A stretch of DNA of 64,000 bases from JBIQKZ01 sp044464765 (GTDB lineage Bacteria > Pseudomonadota > Gammaproteobacteria > Burkholderiales > Burkholderiaceae_B): positions 1 through 64,000 of the forward strand of contig JBIQKZ010000006.1 in NCBI GenBank assembly GCA_044464765.1. Reading direction: 5' to 3'. Positions 25,965 through 35,335 of the stretch are shown piece after piece. The notes beneath the pieces were generated by a model. The model did not search any database and had not been told where the DNA came from. It saw only the letters and a list, made by a program, of their open reading frames with translations. The stretch's first letter is position 1, and each line of letters begins with the position of its first letter. The position numbers and the translations under genes were made by a program.

Positions 25965-26666
25965 TCAGCGCGGCGGGATGTTCAACCCTTTGGCCACCGC
26001 CGGACGCGCCAGAAAGGCGTCAAGCACTCGATTGACATTGGCGAAGTCCTGAATACCCACCAAATCGCCCGCCTCGTAAAAGCCGGCCAGATTCCGCACC
26101 CAGGGGAAGGTGGCGATATCCGCAATGGTGTATTCATTGCCCATGATCCAGTCACGGCCCTCCAGGCGCTGATCCAGCACGCGCAGCAAGCGTTTTGATT
26201 CAGCCACATAGCGATCGCGCGGGCGCTTGTCTTCGAAATCCTTGCCTGCAAACTTATTGAAGAAGCCCACCTGGCCAAACATCGGCCCCACACCGCCCAT
26301 CTGGAACATCAGCCACTGTAGAACCTGATAGCGGCCGGCTGGATCATCCGACAGAAACTTGCCGGATTTGCCCGCCAGGTAAACAAGAATGGCGCCCGAC
26401 TCCCACAACGGCATAGGCTTGCCCCCCGGGCCGTGGGGGTCAAGAATGGCGGGAATCTTGTTGTTTGGATTCAGGGAAAGGAACTCGGGCGAATTCTGGT
26501 CGCCTGTATCGAACGAAACCAGATGCGCCTCGTAAGGCAGGCCGGTTTCCTCGAGCATGATGGACACCTTGACGCCATTGGGCGTGGGCAGGGAATACAG
26601 CTGAATGCGGTCCGGGTGCCTGGCCGGCCATTTACGGGTGATATCGAACGCGGATAAGTCAGTCAT
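25965..26666 (-). CDS. glutathione S-transferase, YfcG/Yghu-like
   Basis: A 233-residue glutathione transferase-fold protein. The thioredoxin-like N-domain has IQLYSLPTPNGVKVSIMLEETGLPYE, NPNNKIPAILDPHGPGG and LWESGAILVYLAGKSGKF; the helical C-domain has DWIMGNEYTIADIATFPWV. These features match the YfcG/YghU group, which shows disulphide-bond oxidoreductase activity. The ATG at 26666 follows AAAGG; an ATG four codons earlier has its site too close. It is the third gene of a probable dadA operon. Confidence 0.88.
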   Translation of the reverse strand: MTDLSAFDITRKWPARHPDRIQLYSLPTPNGVKVSIMLEETGLPYEAHLVSFDTGDQNSPEFLSLNPNNKIPAILDPHGPGGKPMPLWESGAILVYLAGKSGKFLSDDPAGRYQVLQWLMFQMGGVGPMFGQVGFFNKFAGKDFEDKRPRDRYVAESKRLLRVLDQRLEGRDWIMGNEYTIADIATFPWVRNLAGFYEAGDLVGIQDFANVNRVLDAFLARPAVAKGLNIPPR

Positions 26667-26681
26667 TTTGCCTTTCATTCC

Positions 26682-28016
26682 TTATTTTTCAGCCATTAAT
26701 TTGCTTGCTTTGGCGGATGCCGACTTAAGCGCGGGAACCGCCGGCTGCTCGCCGCTAAGGGCCCGCTCAAGCGTCAAATCGAACATGGCCCGGATCTTGG
26801 GGTAGTTTTTTATACGGAAACTGCGCGTCGTGGACGAAGGCGGCTTGGCGTAGGCCGCCACCAGGCTTTGCCATTCGCCAAGATCCTTGTAGTACTTGCT
26901 ATCGGTTGCGGCAAATGCCTGAGCCGTGAGCGGCAGATAGCCTGTGTTCTGATACCAGTAGGCGGCATTCTTGGGTTGCGCCAGCCAGGCCAGGAACTGC
27001 GCCGTGGCGGTGTCTTCGTCTTTGGCATGGCCCGATGTGGCCCAGATCGCCCAGCCGTCCAGGAAGGGATTGCCCGGCTGCTTGGTGACCTGCGGATAAT
27101 ACGGCAGCCCCGACACCCCGAACTTCAAGGTGTTCTTGTCGAGAAACCGGCCAATATTGCTGGAGTCGGACAACAACACAGCGCATTCACCGTCGGCGAA
27201 GCGCTGTCGGGCCTTGGTGCCCAGCTCAGGCTTGACCATCAGCTCGGTGCGCACCCAACTGATCATCAGCGACAAATGGCGCACAAAAACCGTATCGAAC
27301 GAAAACGCCGGCGCCGCCTTGCCGCCCTTGCGCCCATTTTCCTGGGTGGTGAAGAACTGGTTGTTCACCGCCGCCAGGTTTTCCAGGTTGATGGAAACCA
27401 CCTCGTCGGTCGTTGCCGGACAATAGCGCGTAGCCTTGTTGGCCAGGTTGACCAACTGGTCCTGCAAGCCCGCCCAAGAGCGTTGAGGCATGGCCGGCGT
27501 GATGCCTGCCTTGTTGTAGGCATCGATGTTGTAGAACATGACTGGCACTTCAACCATATAGGGGAAAGCCAACAGACGGCCCTTGCCGTCGCGCATGAAG
27601 CCGTTACCATCGGACACAAACCAATCGGCGTTCTTGATCGGGTGCTTGGCCAGCAAGGTATGCAAGGGCTGAATGTAACTGCGCGCCGCGATATCTTCGG
27701 GAGAACGATTGTCTTCCAGTTGAACCAGATGGGGTAGTTTGGTGGATTTTGCCTGGGCTTCGGCGGTTAGCCGGGTTTCGAGAACCGTGGTGTTGTCAAA
27801 GCTTTTCAGCGACACTCGGACATTGTCCTGCTCGCGATTGAACTGCTTGACCAGCTTTTCGAAAACCGCTTCATTATGGGACGGAAGCGAATACCAGACC
27901 TGGATATCGGTAGCAGCCCAGGCAGGGGAAACACCCAGGCCGGCCAAGGAAACGGCACCCGCCGCCACGACGGTATTCCAGCGCGCTGGAACCCCTGAAA
28001 ACCGAAAAATTCGCAT
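26682..28016 (-). CDS. UgpB-like extracellular solute-binding protein
   Basis: A 444-residue precursor with a signal peptide (cleavage near SPAWAAT, residue 33) and a family 1 binding-protein fold of the glycerol-3-phosphate/sugar type: DIQVWYSLPSHNEAVFEKLVKQFNRE, LEDNRSPEDIA, MVEVPVMFYNIDAYNKAG, FLDGWAIWATSGH. No permease or ATPase genes lie nearby. The ATG at 28016 is 5 bp downstream of the dadA stop, so it probably shares that transcript. The ligand is uncertain. Confidence 0.85.
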   Translation of the reverse strand: MRIFRFSGVPARWNTVVAAGAVSLAGLGVSPAWAATDIQVWYSLPSHNEAVFEKLVKQFNREQDNVRVSLKSFDNTTVLETRLTAEAQAKSTKLPHLVQLEDNRSPEDIAARSYIQPLHTLLAKHPIKNADWFVSDGNGFMRDGKGRLLAFPYMVEVPVMFYNIDAYNKAGITPAMPQRSWAGLQDQLVNLANKATRYCPATTDEVVSINLENLAAVNNQFFTTQENGRKGGKAAPAFSFDTVFVRHLSLMISWVRTELMVKPELGTKARQRFADGECAVLLSDSSNIGRFLDKNTLKFGVSGLPYYPQVTKQPGNPFLDGWAIWATSGHAKDEDTATAQFLAWLAQPKNAAYWYQNTGYLPLTAQAFAATDSKYYKDLGEWQSLVAAYAKPPSSTTRSFRIKNYPKIRAMFDLTLERALSGEQPAVPALKSASAKASKLMAEK

Positions 28017-28021
28017 AAACA

Positions 28022-29275
28022 CTAACCTATGAAGGGAAACAGTGGTTCCGGCGTACGGCCGGAAATAATATCGGCAAGCGCCCTGCCCGATCCGACACCC
28101 ATTGTCCATCCCAGGGTGCCATGGCCTGTATTCAGATAAAGGTTGGATATACGGGTAGCGCCGATAAGCGGCACATTGGATGGCGTAGAGGGCCTCAGGC
28201 CTGACCAATACTGAACATTATCAAAATCAAGTGCGGTTGGAAACAGCTCTCGTGCCAAGGCCGTCATATTTTCACAACGCAATGTATTCAACGCCCGGGA
28301 ATAGCCGCCGAACTCGGCCACGCCGGCCATGCGCAGGCGATTTCCCAAGCGGGAAAACACCACTTTATGCGCGCTGTCGGTCAGGCTGACGGTCGGCGCA
28401 GCCGCATCGTCGACAATATTGAAGGTTGCCGAATAGCCCTTGGCCGGATACACAGGGCAACGCACCCCCAGGGGGGTGACAAGATGCGGCGTCCAGCTGC
28501 CCAGCGCCGCTACATAAGCATCGGCCGTCACGGTTTCGTACAGGCCATCCGGATTGACGACTTCCGCTCCGCGGATCCGTCCACCAGCGCTTAACAGACG
28601 GCTTACCTGTGTCGAAAAACGGAACTCCACGCCGGCCTCATGCGCTTTCTTGGCCAAGGCTTTCGTGAACAGATAGATATCGCCGGACTCGTCCTTGGCG
28701 GTGTAGTCGCCCCCTACAATCGTGGAACGCACCGGAGCCAGGGCCGGCTCGATCTGCACCACCTCGTCGGCGGTGACAATGCGCCGGTCCAGCCCGAAGC
28801 CGCGCATCAGGTCGGCGGCATCCTGCGACGCGTCGAATTCCGCTGGGTCGCGATAAAAGTTCAAAATGCCACGCTCCAGGTGGCAATACTCGATCCCCAG
28901 GTCCTGTCGCATCTGCTTGAGGGTTTCCAGGCTGTATTCAGACATGGCCACCATGGCGCGAATGTTCGGCGCCAGACGCCCGGGCAGGCACTCGCGCAAA
29001 AAAGACAAGCCCCACAACCATTGGCGCAAATCCAGTTGCGGCCGAAAAACCATAGGCGCGTTTTCCTGCATCAGCCAACGCAGTAGTTTCATGGGCGTGT
29101 GCGGGTTGGCCCAGGGCTCGGAATACGAGACTGAAATCTGGCCGCCATTGGCGCGACTGGTTTCCTGGGCGGGGCCCGACTCGCGATCAATCACGACGAC
29201 ATCGTGTCCTGATTGCCGCAACCACCACGCTGTAGCCGTTCCGATAATGCCACTGCCCAACACCGCTACTCTCAT
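28022..29275 (-). CDS. dadA: D-amino acid dehydrogenase, DadA family
   Basis: A 417-residue FAD enzyme of the DAO family that oxidises D-amino acids (classically D-alanine) to keto acids, passing electrons to the respiratory chain. It begins with the dinucleotide motif VAVLGSGIIGTATAWWL and contains VVIDRESGPAQETSRANGGQISVSYSEPWANP and the C-terminal GHGTLGWTMGVGSGRALADIISG. The ATG at 29275 has AAGGA 8 nt upstream. A binding protein and a glutathione transferase follow tightly downstream. Confidence 0.92.
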   Translation of the reverse strand: MRVAVLGSGIIGTATAWWLRQSGHDVVVIDRESGPAQETSRANGGQISVSYSEPWANPHTPMKLLRWLMQENAPMVFRPQLDLRQWLWGLSFLRECLPGRLAPNIRAMVAMSEYSLETLKQMRQDLGIEYCHLERGILNFYRDPAEFDASQDAADLMRGFGLDRRIVTADEVVQIEPALAPVRSTIVGGDYTAKDESGDIYLFTKALAKKAHEAGVEFRFSTQVSRLLSAGGRIRGAEVVNPDGLYETVTADAYVAALGSWTPHLVTPLGVRCPVYPAKGYSATFNIVDDAAAPTVSLTDSAHKVVFSRLGNRLRMAGVAEFGGYSRALNTLRCENMTALARELFPTALDFDNVQYWSGLRPSTPSNVPLIGATRISNLYLNTGHGTLGWTMGVGSGRALADIISGRTPEPLFPFIG

Positions 29276-29323
29276 TACTATTTCCTTTCCACGCGCCAAG
29301 CCGTATGAACAGTTCCGGCAAGG

Positions 29324-30358
29324 TCAGTTGGCATCCGCCAGCGAGGTAAATGCGTCGGCGAAAAATTCCTCGTCGGGAAGCCCGCAATGCCGAACAAAAT
29401 CTTTGCGGGCGCTTTCCACCATGATCGGCGCGCCACAGGCATACACTTGATGCCCCGACAGGTCGGGAAGATCGTGCATGACCGCCTGGTGAACAAAACC
29501 CGTGCGCCCCTGCCAATTATCCTCCGCCAAGGCATCGGACACCACAGGCACATAATCAAGCTGGGGAAAACTGTGGAGCCACTGGAGCACCTTTTCGTGC
29601 ATATATAAATCGCGCGGCCTGCGTGCGCCCCAATACAGGACGGCGGGTCGGGAGTCCCCTTGGGCCATCATGCGCTCGACCAACGCCTTGATCGGTGCGA
29701 ACCCTGTGCCGCTGGCCAGGAACACCAGGGGCTTGCTGCTGTCTTCACGTAAAAAGAAGGAGCCTAACGGACCCTCCACGCGCAGAATTTCGCGCACTTT
29801 CATTTGCGTGGCGCCGGCGCCGAATACGTGGTCGGTGAAGACCCCGCCCGGCATGTGGCGAATATGCAGTTCGACCAAATTGTTCTCGGTGGGCGGCGTG
29901 GCCATGGAATAACTACGCCGGCTGCCGTCTTTAAGAATGAACTCAATGTATTGACCCGCGTAGTAGCGGAATGGTTCCGCCGGCGGCAATTGCAGCTGAA
30001 CCTGCATGACGTCGTCAGTCAGGCGCTCAAGGCCCATGACACGAGCCGGCATCTTGCGGATCTGGATGTCGCCGGCCATCTGGATCTCGTGGGCTTCGAT
30101 CACCATGTCGGACAGCGGCTTGGCCTGGCAAAAAAGCGTCAAGCCCGCGTCAAGCTCTTCGGGCGATAGAATCTGGGCCGGCCTGGCGCCCGCCTCGTAA
30201 CTGCCTTCGACCACCTTGCCCTTGCAGGTTGAACACGCGCCGTCGCGGCAGCTATAGGGCAAGACAATCCCCTGCTCCATGGCGGCATCCAGCAGGGACG
30301 CGCCGGCTTGCGCGGTGAACTGATGCCCGCTGGGCTGGATGGTGACTTTAAAACTCAT
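29324..30358 (-). CDS. 2Fe-2S ferredoxin-NAD(P)H reductase fusion
   Basis: A 344-residue protein. Residues 1-90 form a plant-type ferredoxin domain with cluster ligands in SCRDGACSTCKG and LFCQAKP. The rest is an FAD/NAD(P)H reductase with RSYSMATPP (FAD), GPLGSFFLRE, LASGTGFAPIKALVE (NAD) and VYACGAPIMVESAR. This layout serves as electron donor to oxygenases or deoxysugar enzymes; annotations as CDP-6-deoxy-glucoseen reductase are common but unsupported here. The start overlaps the parC stop as ATGA, so translation is coupled to topoisomerase IV. Confidence 0.9.
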   Translation of the reverse strand: MSFKVTIQPSGHQFTAQAGASLLDAAMEQGIVLPYSCRDGACSTCKGKVVEGSYEAGARPAQILSPEELDAGLTLFCQAKPLSDMVIEAHEIQMAGDIQIRKMPARVMGLERLTDDVMQVQLQLPPAEPFRYYAGQYIEFILKDGSRRSYSMATPPTENNLVELHIRHMPGGVFTDHVFGAGATQMKVREILRVEGPLGSFFLREDSSKPLVFLASGTGFAPIKALVERMMAQGDSRPAVLYWGARRPRDLYMHEKVLQWLHSFPQLDYVPVVSDALAEDNWQGRTGFVHQAVMHDLPDLSGHQVYACGAPIMVESARKDFVRHCGLPDEEFFADAFTSLADAN

Positions 30359-32667
30359 TGCTCTACTGCGCCTATAGTCGGTTGCTTGATCTTCAGCGCC
30401 AGCACCTTGCCCTTGCGGGCGCGGCGGCCGGCATATTCGGCCAGTTCGGCCGGCGTAACAACGATTTCCGTCTGCTTGTTGCGATAAACGCCACGCGCCG
30501 ACATGCCCGCTTGATTGAGCGCCGCCCATTGCGCTATGCCGTCGCCGCTGTCCAGCCCCATCAATATGGTGCCGCGGCCCCCGCCCGACAACACTTTCAA
30601 CTCGGCCAGCTCAACCACCAGAAAGCGGCCCTTGCGCGTCAGCATGGCCACGTGCTGGTCATCGCCGCGCACGCTGAGCGGCCTAAGCAGTACATCGCCT
30701 TTGTCCAGCGTAACGAACTGCTTTCCGGCCTTCTGGCGGGTGGACAGATCTTTAAGCGTGGTAATGAAACCATAGCCCGATTGGGTGCCCAACACATAGC
30801 GTTGGCTGTCCGCCCCCGCCACCATGTGCACTATCCGGCTGCCCTGCTCGACATCGACCATGGAGGTCACCGGCTGGCCATCGCCTCGGGCCGACGGCAG
30901 GCTGGACACCGCCACGGTGTAAACCCGGCCCGTGTTTGACAGCGCGATCAGGCTGTCGGTGCTGCGGCATTCGATGGCGCTGTATAGCGCATCGCCCACC
31001 TTGAAGCCGAACTGCGCGGCATCGTGCCCATGCCCCTGGCGCGAGCGCAGCCAGCCTTTTTGCGACACGATGACGGTGACCGGCTCGTCAACCACCTTGT
31101 TTTCCAGAACCGCGCGTTGCGCCGTTTCGATCAAGGTGCGGCGATCATCGCCGTACTGCTTGGCGTCCGCTTCGATCTCTTTGATGATCAGGCGTTTCAA
31201 TGCCGCAGGGCTATTCAGCAGCTCTTGCAATTTGTTCTGCTGGTCTTTCTGGTCGGCCAGCTCCTTTTCAATTTTGAACCCTTCCAGCCTGGCCAACTGG
31301 CGCAAGCGCATTTCTAGAATGTCTTCGGCTTGCCGTTCAGACAGATCAAAACGCTGCATCAATGCCGGCCGGGGTTCGTCGGACTCGCGGATGGTCTGGA
31401 TGACCTCGTCCACATTCAAATACACCACCATCCGGCCTTCCAGCACATGAATGCGGTCGGTGACCTTATCAAGGCGATACTGGGTGCGCCGCGTAACGGT
31501 TTGCGTGCGAAAGTCCAGCCAGTCGGCCAGGATTTGTCGCAATGAACGCTGGCCGGGGCGGGAATCCGTGCCAATGCACACCAGGTTGATCGACACACTG
31601 CCTTCCATGCTAGTCTGGGCCAATAGCATGGTAACGAACTCGTCACGGTCGATCCGGCTGGTTTTGGGTTCAAACACCAGGCGCACGGCCTCTTCCTTGC
31701 CCGACTCGTCGCGCACCGCATCCAGCAGGCCGAGCACCAGCGCCTTGGTTTGCTGCTGCTCGGCCGACAAGCTTTTCTTGCCGGTCTTGACTTTGGGGTT
31801 GGTGCGGTCTTCGATTTCTTCAAGAATGCGCTGCGCCGATGTGTTGGGCGGCAACTCGTAGACCACCAGTTGCCACTGACCTCGCGCCATTTCCTCGAAG
31901 CGCCAGCGGGCTCTGGCCTTGATGGAGCCGCGGCCCGTGGAGTACACATGACGGATGTCCGATGGCGACGAAATGATCTGCCCGCCTCCAGCGAAATCGG
32001 GGCCGGGCACGAGCTCGAACAGCTCTTCATCGGACAACTTGGGCGTCTTTAACAGCGCGACGCCGGCCTGGGCGATTTCACGTAAATTATGCGAAGGAAT
32101 TTCCGTGGCCATGCCGACCGCAATGCCGGATGCGCCATTGAGCAGCATGACGGGCAGTCGGGCCGGCAGCAGGCTGGGTTCTTTCTGGCTGCCATCGTAG
32201 TTGGGAATGAAATCGACTGTTCCCTCGTCGAGCTCGTCCAGCAGCACGCGCGCGAAAGGTGTAAGCCGTGCCTCGGTATAACGCATCGCGGCCGCATTAT
32301 CGCCATCGCGCGAACCAAAGTTGCCCTGCCCATCGATCAGTGGATAGCGCAAGGTGAAGTCTTGCGCCATGCGCACCATGGCATCGTAGGCAGCCTGATC
32401 CCCGTGGGGATGGTATTTACCCAGCACATCGCCCACCACGCGCGCCGACTTGACCGGTTTGGCTCCCGGCCCCAAACCCATGGCATCCATGGCATACAGA
32501 ATGCGTCGCTGCACCGGTTTCTGCCCATCGGCGATTTCGGGAAGCGCGCGCCCCCGCACCACGGAAACCGCGTAATCCAGATAGGCCTGCTCGGCATACA
32601 GCGCCAGGGTCAGGCCTTCGCCGCCGCCGGCGCCGCCTTCAAATAAATCCGCTTGATTGCTATCCAT
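30355..32667 (-). CDS. parC: DNA topoisomerase IV subunit A
   Basis: A 770-residue type IIA topoisomerase A subunit that decatenates daughter chromosomes with ParE. The catalytic tyrosine is Tyr130 in AAAMRYTEARL. The quinolone region reads KYHPHGDQAAYDAM (about residues 84-97), with Gln91 and Asp95 where E. coli ParC has Ser80 and Glu84. The C-terminal beta-propeller region is present. The ATG at 32667 (MDSNQADLF) is chosen; the frame opens 15 codons earlier. It lies 80 bp downstream of parE. Confidence 0.96.
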   Translation of the reverse strand: MDSNQADLFEGGAGGGEGLTLALYAEQAYLDYAVSVVRGRALPEIADGQKPVQRRILYAMDAMGLGPGAKPVKSARVVGDVLGKYHPHGDQAAYDAMVRMAQDFTLRYPLIDGQGNFGSRDGDNAAAMRYTEARLTPFARVLLDELDEGTVDFIPNYDGSQKEPSLLPARLPVMLLNGASGIAVGMATEIPSHNLREIAQAGVALLKTPKLSDEELFELVPGPDFAGGGQIISSPSDIRHVYSTGRGSIKARARWRFEEMARGQWQLVVYELPPNTSAQRILEEIEDRTNPKVKTGKKSLSAEQQQTKALVLGLLDAVRDESGKEEAVRLVFEPKTSRIDRDEFVTMLLAQTSMEGSVSINLVCIGTDSRPGQRSLRQILADWLDFRTQTVTRRTQYRLDKVTDRIHVLEGRMVVYLNVDEVIQTIRESDEPRPALMQRFDLSERQAEDILEMRLRQLARLEGFKIEKELADQKDQQNKLQELLNSPAALKRLIIKEIEADAKQYGDDRRTLIETAQRAVLENKVVDEPVTVIVSQKGWLRSRQGHGHDAAQFGFKVGDALYSAIECRSTDSLIALSNTGRVYTVAVSSLPSARGDGQPVTSMVDVEQGSRIVHMVAGADSQRYVLGTQSGYGFITTLKDLSTRQKAGKQFVTLDKGDVLLRPLSVRGDDQHVAMLTRKGRFLVVELAELKVLSGGGRGTILMGLDSGDGIAQWAALNQAGMSARGVYRNKQTEIVVTPAELAEYAGRRARKGKVLALKIKQPTIGAVEQ

Positions 32668-32747
32668 ACATCCATCTCGTTGCTTGCGTCGAACCGTGCT
32701 TGCGCCGGTCACGCATTAACACCGGCCACATTCACGCCGGCTGCATA

Positions 32748-34709
32748 TTAAATATCCACCTCGGCCAGATTGCCTTTTTCTTCCAGCCAGCTACGCCGTT
32801 GCCCCGATTCGCTTTTGCTCATCAGCATATCGAACATGCGCACGGTGGCTTCCACGCCCAGCTCTCCGCAAGTCACCGGCATCAGGCGGCGGGTGTCCGG
32901 ATTCATGGTGGTGTCCCACAATTGCTCGGCGCTCATTTCGCCCAACCCCTTGAAGCGGCTGATGCTCCAGGAGGACTCTCGCACCCCTTCGGCGCGAAGC
33001 TTGTCTTGCACCGCCTGCAACTCGCCCTGGTCCAGACAATAAACCTTGCGCGCCGGCCGCTTGCCAGCCGCCGGGACATCCACTCGGAACAAGGGCGGCC
33101 GTGCGATATACACATGGCCGGCCTCGACCAAACGAGGGAAATGCTTGAAAAACAAGGTAAGCAGCAGCACCTGGATGTGCGACCCATCGACATCGGCGTC
33201 AGACAGGATACAAATGCGCCCATAGCGCAGCCCCGACAAATCAACCGTATCGCCCGGCCCATGGGGATCGACCCCGATCGCCACCGCAATGTCGTGGATT
33301 TCAGTATTGGCAAATAGTCGGTCGCGTTCCACTTCCCAGGAATTCAGCACCTTGCCGCGCAAGGGCAGGACCGCCTGGAATTCCTTATCGCGGCCCATCT
33401 TGGCCGATCCCCCCGCCGAGTCGCCTTCGACCAGGAAGACCTCGGTGCGCGAAACGTCGCTGGATTCGCAGTCGGTCAGCTTGCCCGGCAACACCGCCAC
33501 GCCGGAACTTTTGCGCTTCTCGACTTTCTGGGCCGAACGGGTGCGCGCCTGCGCCTGGCGAATGACGCTTTCCGTCAGCTTCTTGGCCGCGTCGACATTG
33601 GCGTGCAAGACCAAGTCGAGCGCATTCTTTACGTAACCGCCCACCAGCCGCACCGCGTCGCGGCTGTTGAGCCTTTCCTTGATTTGACCCTGAAACTGCG
33701 GGTCAAGAACCTTGGCCGATAGAACAAAGCTGGCCCGGCAAAAAACATCGTCGGGCAGCAGCTTGATGCCTTTGGGAATCAGGCTGTGCAGCTCGGCGAA
33801 CGACTTGACCGCATTGAACAGGCCGTCGCGCAGGCCGGCCTCGTGGGTTCCGCCCGCTGTGGTGGGAATCAGGTTGACATAGGATTCACGCACCACCGCG
33901 CCTTCAGCCGTCCACGCCACCGCCCAGTGTGCGCCCTCGCCTTCGCTGAACTGCTCATCGTCGGCCTGGGCGTACTGTTTGCCCTCGAACAAGGGAACGA
34001 TGCGCTCGTCATCGCCCAGCGCCTCGTTCAGGTAGCCGCGCAGGCCGTCATCGTATTGCCATTGGCGGACTTCCCCCGTTTTTTCGATGGTCAGCGACAC
34101 CTTGATGCCGCTGAGCAGCACCGCTTTGCTGCGCAGGGAATGCGCAAGATCCGCCACCGGAATCACCGCGCTGTCAAAATATTTGCCATTGGGCCATAGG
34201 CGCACTCGGGTGCCGGTTTTCTTGCGGCCTACGGACTCGGTCTTTTCCAGGGGCTTGACGAGTTCGCCATCGGCGAACGCCAGTTCATGCGCATGACCCT
34301 CGCGCCAGACGGTGACTTCCAGCCGGGCCGACAGCGCGTTTGTCACCGAAACGCCAACCCCGTGCAAGCCGCCCGAGAAGGCGTAGGCGCCGCCCGCCTT
34401 CTTATCGAACTTGCCGCCCGCGTGCAAGCGCGTGAACACGATTTCGGCAACCGGCGCCTTCTCTTCAGGGTGCAGCCCAACGGGAATGCCCCGCCCGTCA
34501 TCCTCAACCGAGACACTGCCGTCGGCATGCAAGGTGACATTGATCTGCCGGCCATGGCCGGCCAGGCCTTCGTCGGCCGCATTGTCGATGACTTCCTGCA
34601 CGATATGCAGCGGGTTGTCGGTTCGTGTGTACATGCCCGGCCGCTGACGGACCGGTTCCAACCCCTTGAGCACTTTGATGGATGCTTCATCGTAGCGTGG
34701 TGTAGCCAA
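32748..34709 (-). CDS. parE: DNA topoisomerase IV subunit B
   Basis: A 653-residue ATPase subunit of topoisomerase IV. The GHKL ATP site is visible: EVIDNAADEGLAGHG near residue 40, VEDDGRGIPVGLHPEEK and GGLHGVGVSVTNALS. The TOPRIM domain has FLVEGDSAGGSAKMGRD and ILSDADVDGSHIQVLLL. The length and GLSAKARGQ-free core fit ParE rather than GyrB, and parC follows directly. It is the first gene of a minus-strand run. Confidence 0.96.
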   Translation of the reverse strand: MATPRYDEASIKVLKGLEPVRQRPGMYTRTDNPLHIVQEVIDNAADEGLAGHGRQINVTLHADGSVSVEDDGRGIPVGLHPEEKAPVAEIVFTRLHAGGKFDKKAGGAYAFSGGLHGVGVSVTNALSARLEVTVWREGHAHELAFADGELVKPLEKTESVGRKKTGTRVRLWPNGKYFDSAVIPVADLAHSLRSKAVLLSGIKVSLTIEKTGEVRQWQYDDGLRGYLNEALGDDERIVPLFEGKQYAQADDEQFSEGEGAHWAVAWTAEGAVVRESYVNLIPTTAGGTHEAGLRDGLFNAVKSFAELHSLIPKGIKLLPDDVFCRASFVLSAKVLDPQFQGQIKERLNSRDAVRLVGGYVKNALDLVLHANVDAAKKLTESVIRQAQARTRSAQKVEKRKSSGVAVLPGKLTDCESSDVSRTEVFLVEGDSAGGSAKMGRDKEFQAVLPLRGKVLNSWEVERDRLFANTEIHDIAVAIGVDPHGPGDTVDLSGLRYGRICILSDADVDGSHIQVLLLTLFFKHFPRLVEAGHVYIARPPLFRVDVPAAGKRPARKVYCLDQGELQAVQDKLRAEGVRESSWSISRFKGLGEMSAEQLWDTTMNPDTRRLMPVTCGELGVEATVRMFDMLMSKSESGQRRSWLEEKGNLAEVDI

Positions 34710-34936
34710 GTGATCCCCAATAAATGATGTGGATGGAAAAACAGTATTTTAAGGACGAAGTGCGATTTCCTGCACGCCGGGCCGGATAAAGGGCGCATAG
34801 CCCGTTTCTGTGCACATCGGGGCCGAGAATGTTATGCTTGTAAAAAAACGACAACACATCGGCCGCCAATTAATAGAATACATTGTGTCGAGTGTCCGTC
34901 ATCCCGTATAGTTTTCAGTACTTACCATCTACTTTT

Positions 34937-35263
34937 ATGAGCGAACTAATCCAACACGTCACCGACGCGAGCTTCGAGGCCGACGTCCTGAAGGCTGACG
35001 GCCCCGTCCTAGTCGACTACTGGGCCGCGTGGTGTGGTCCCTGCAAGATGATCGCCCCCTTGCTCGACGAAGCCGCCAAGCAGTACCAGGGCCGTGTCAC
35101 CATCGTCAAACTCAATGTCGACGACAACCCCGATACCGCCGCCAAATTCGGTGTGCGCGGCATCCCCACGCTAATGCTGTTCAAAGACGGCAAAGCCGCC
35201 GCCACCAAGGTTGGCGCCCTGTCACGCGCCCAACTGACCAGCTTTCTTGACGAATCCGTCTAA
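34937..35263 (+). CDS. trxA: thioredoxin 1
   Basis: A 108-residue cytosolic thioredoxin with active site WAAWCGPCKM, plus FGVRGIPTLMLFKDG containing the cis-proline. It reduces protein disulphides and donates electrons to reductases and peroxiredoxins. The ATG at 34937 is set by conservation (SELIQHVTDASFEADVL); no strong ribosome-binding site is visible. The rho gene follows 72 bp downstream, the common trxA-rho arrangement. Confidence 0.97.
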   Translation: MSELIQHVTDASFEADVLKADGPVLVDYWAAWCGPCKMIAPLLDEAAKQYQGRVTIVKLNVDDNPDTAAKFGVRGIPTLMLFKDGKAAATKVGALSRAQLTSFLDESV

Positions 35264-35335
35264 TACCCCATTACACGCGCGCGGGCCCGTCTTGGGTCCG
35301 CCACCCACTTTGCACACATCCCCCTCTTTCCACAC

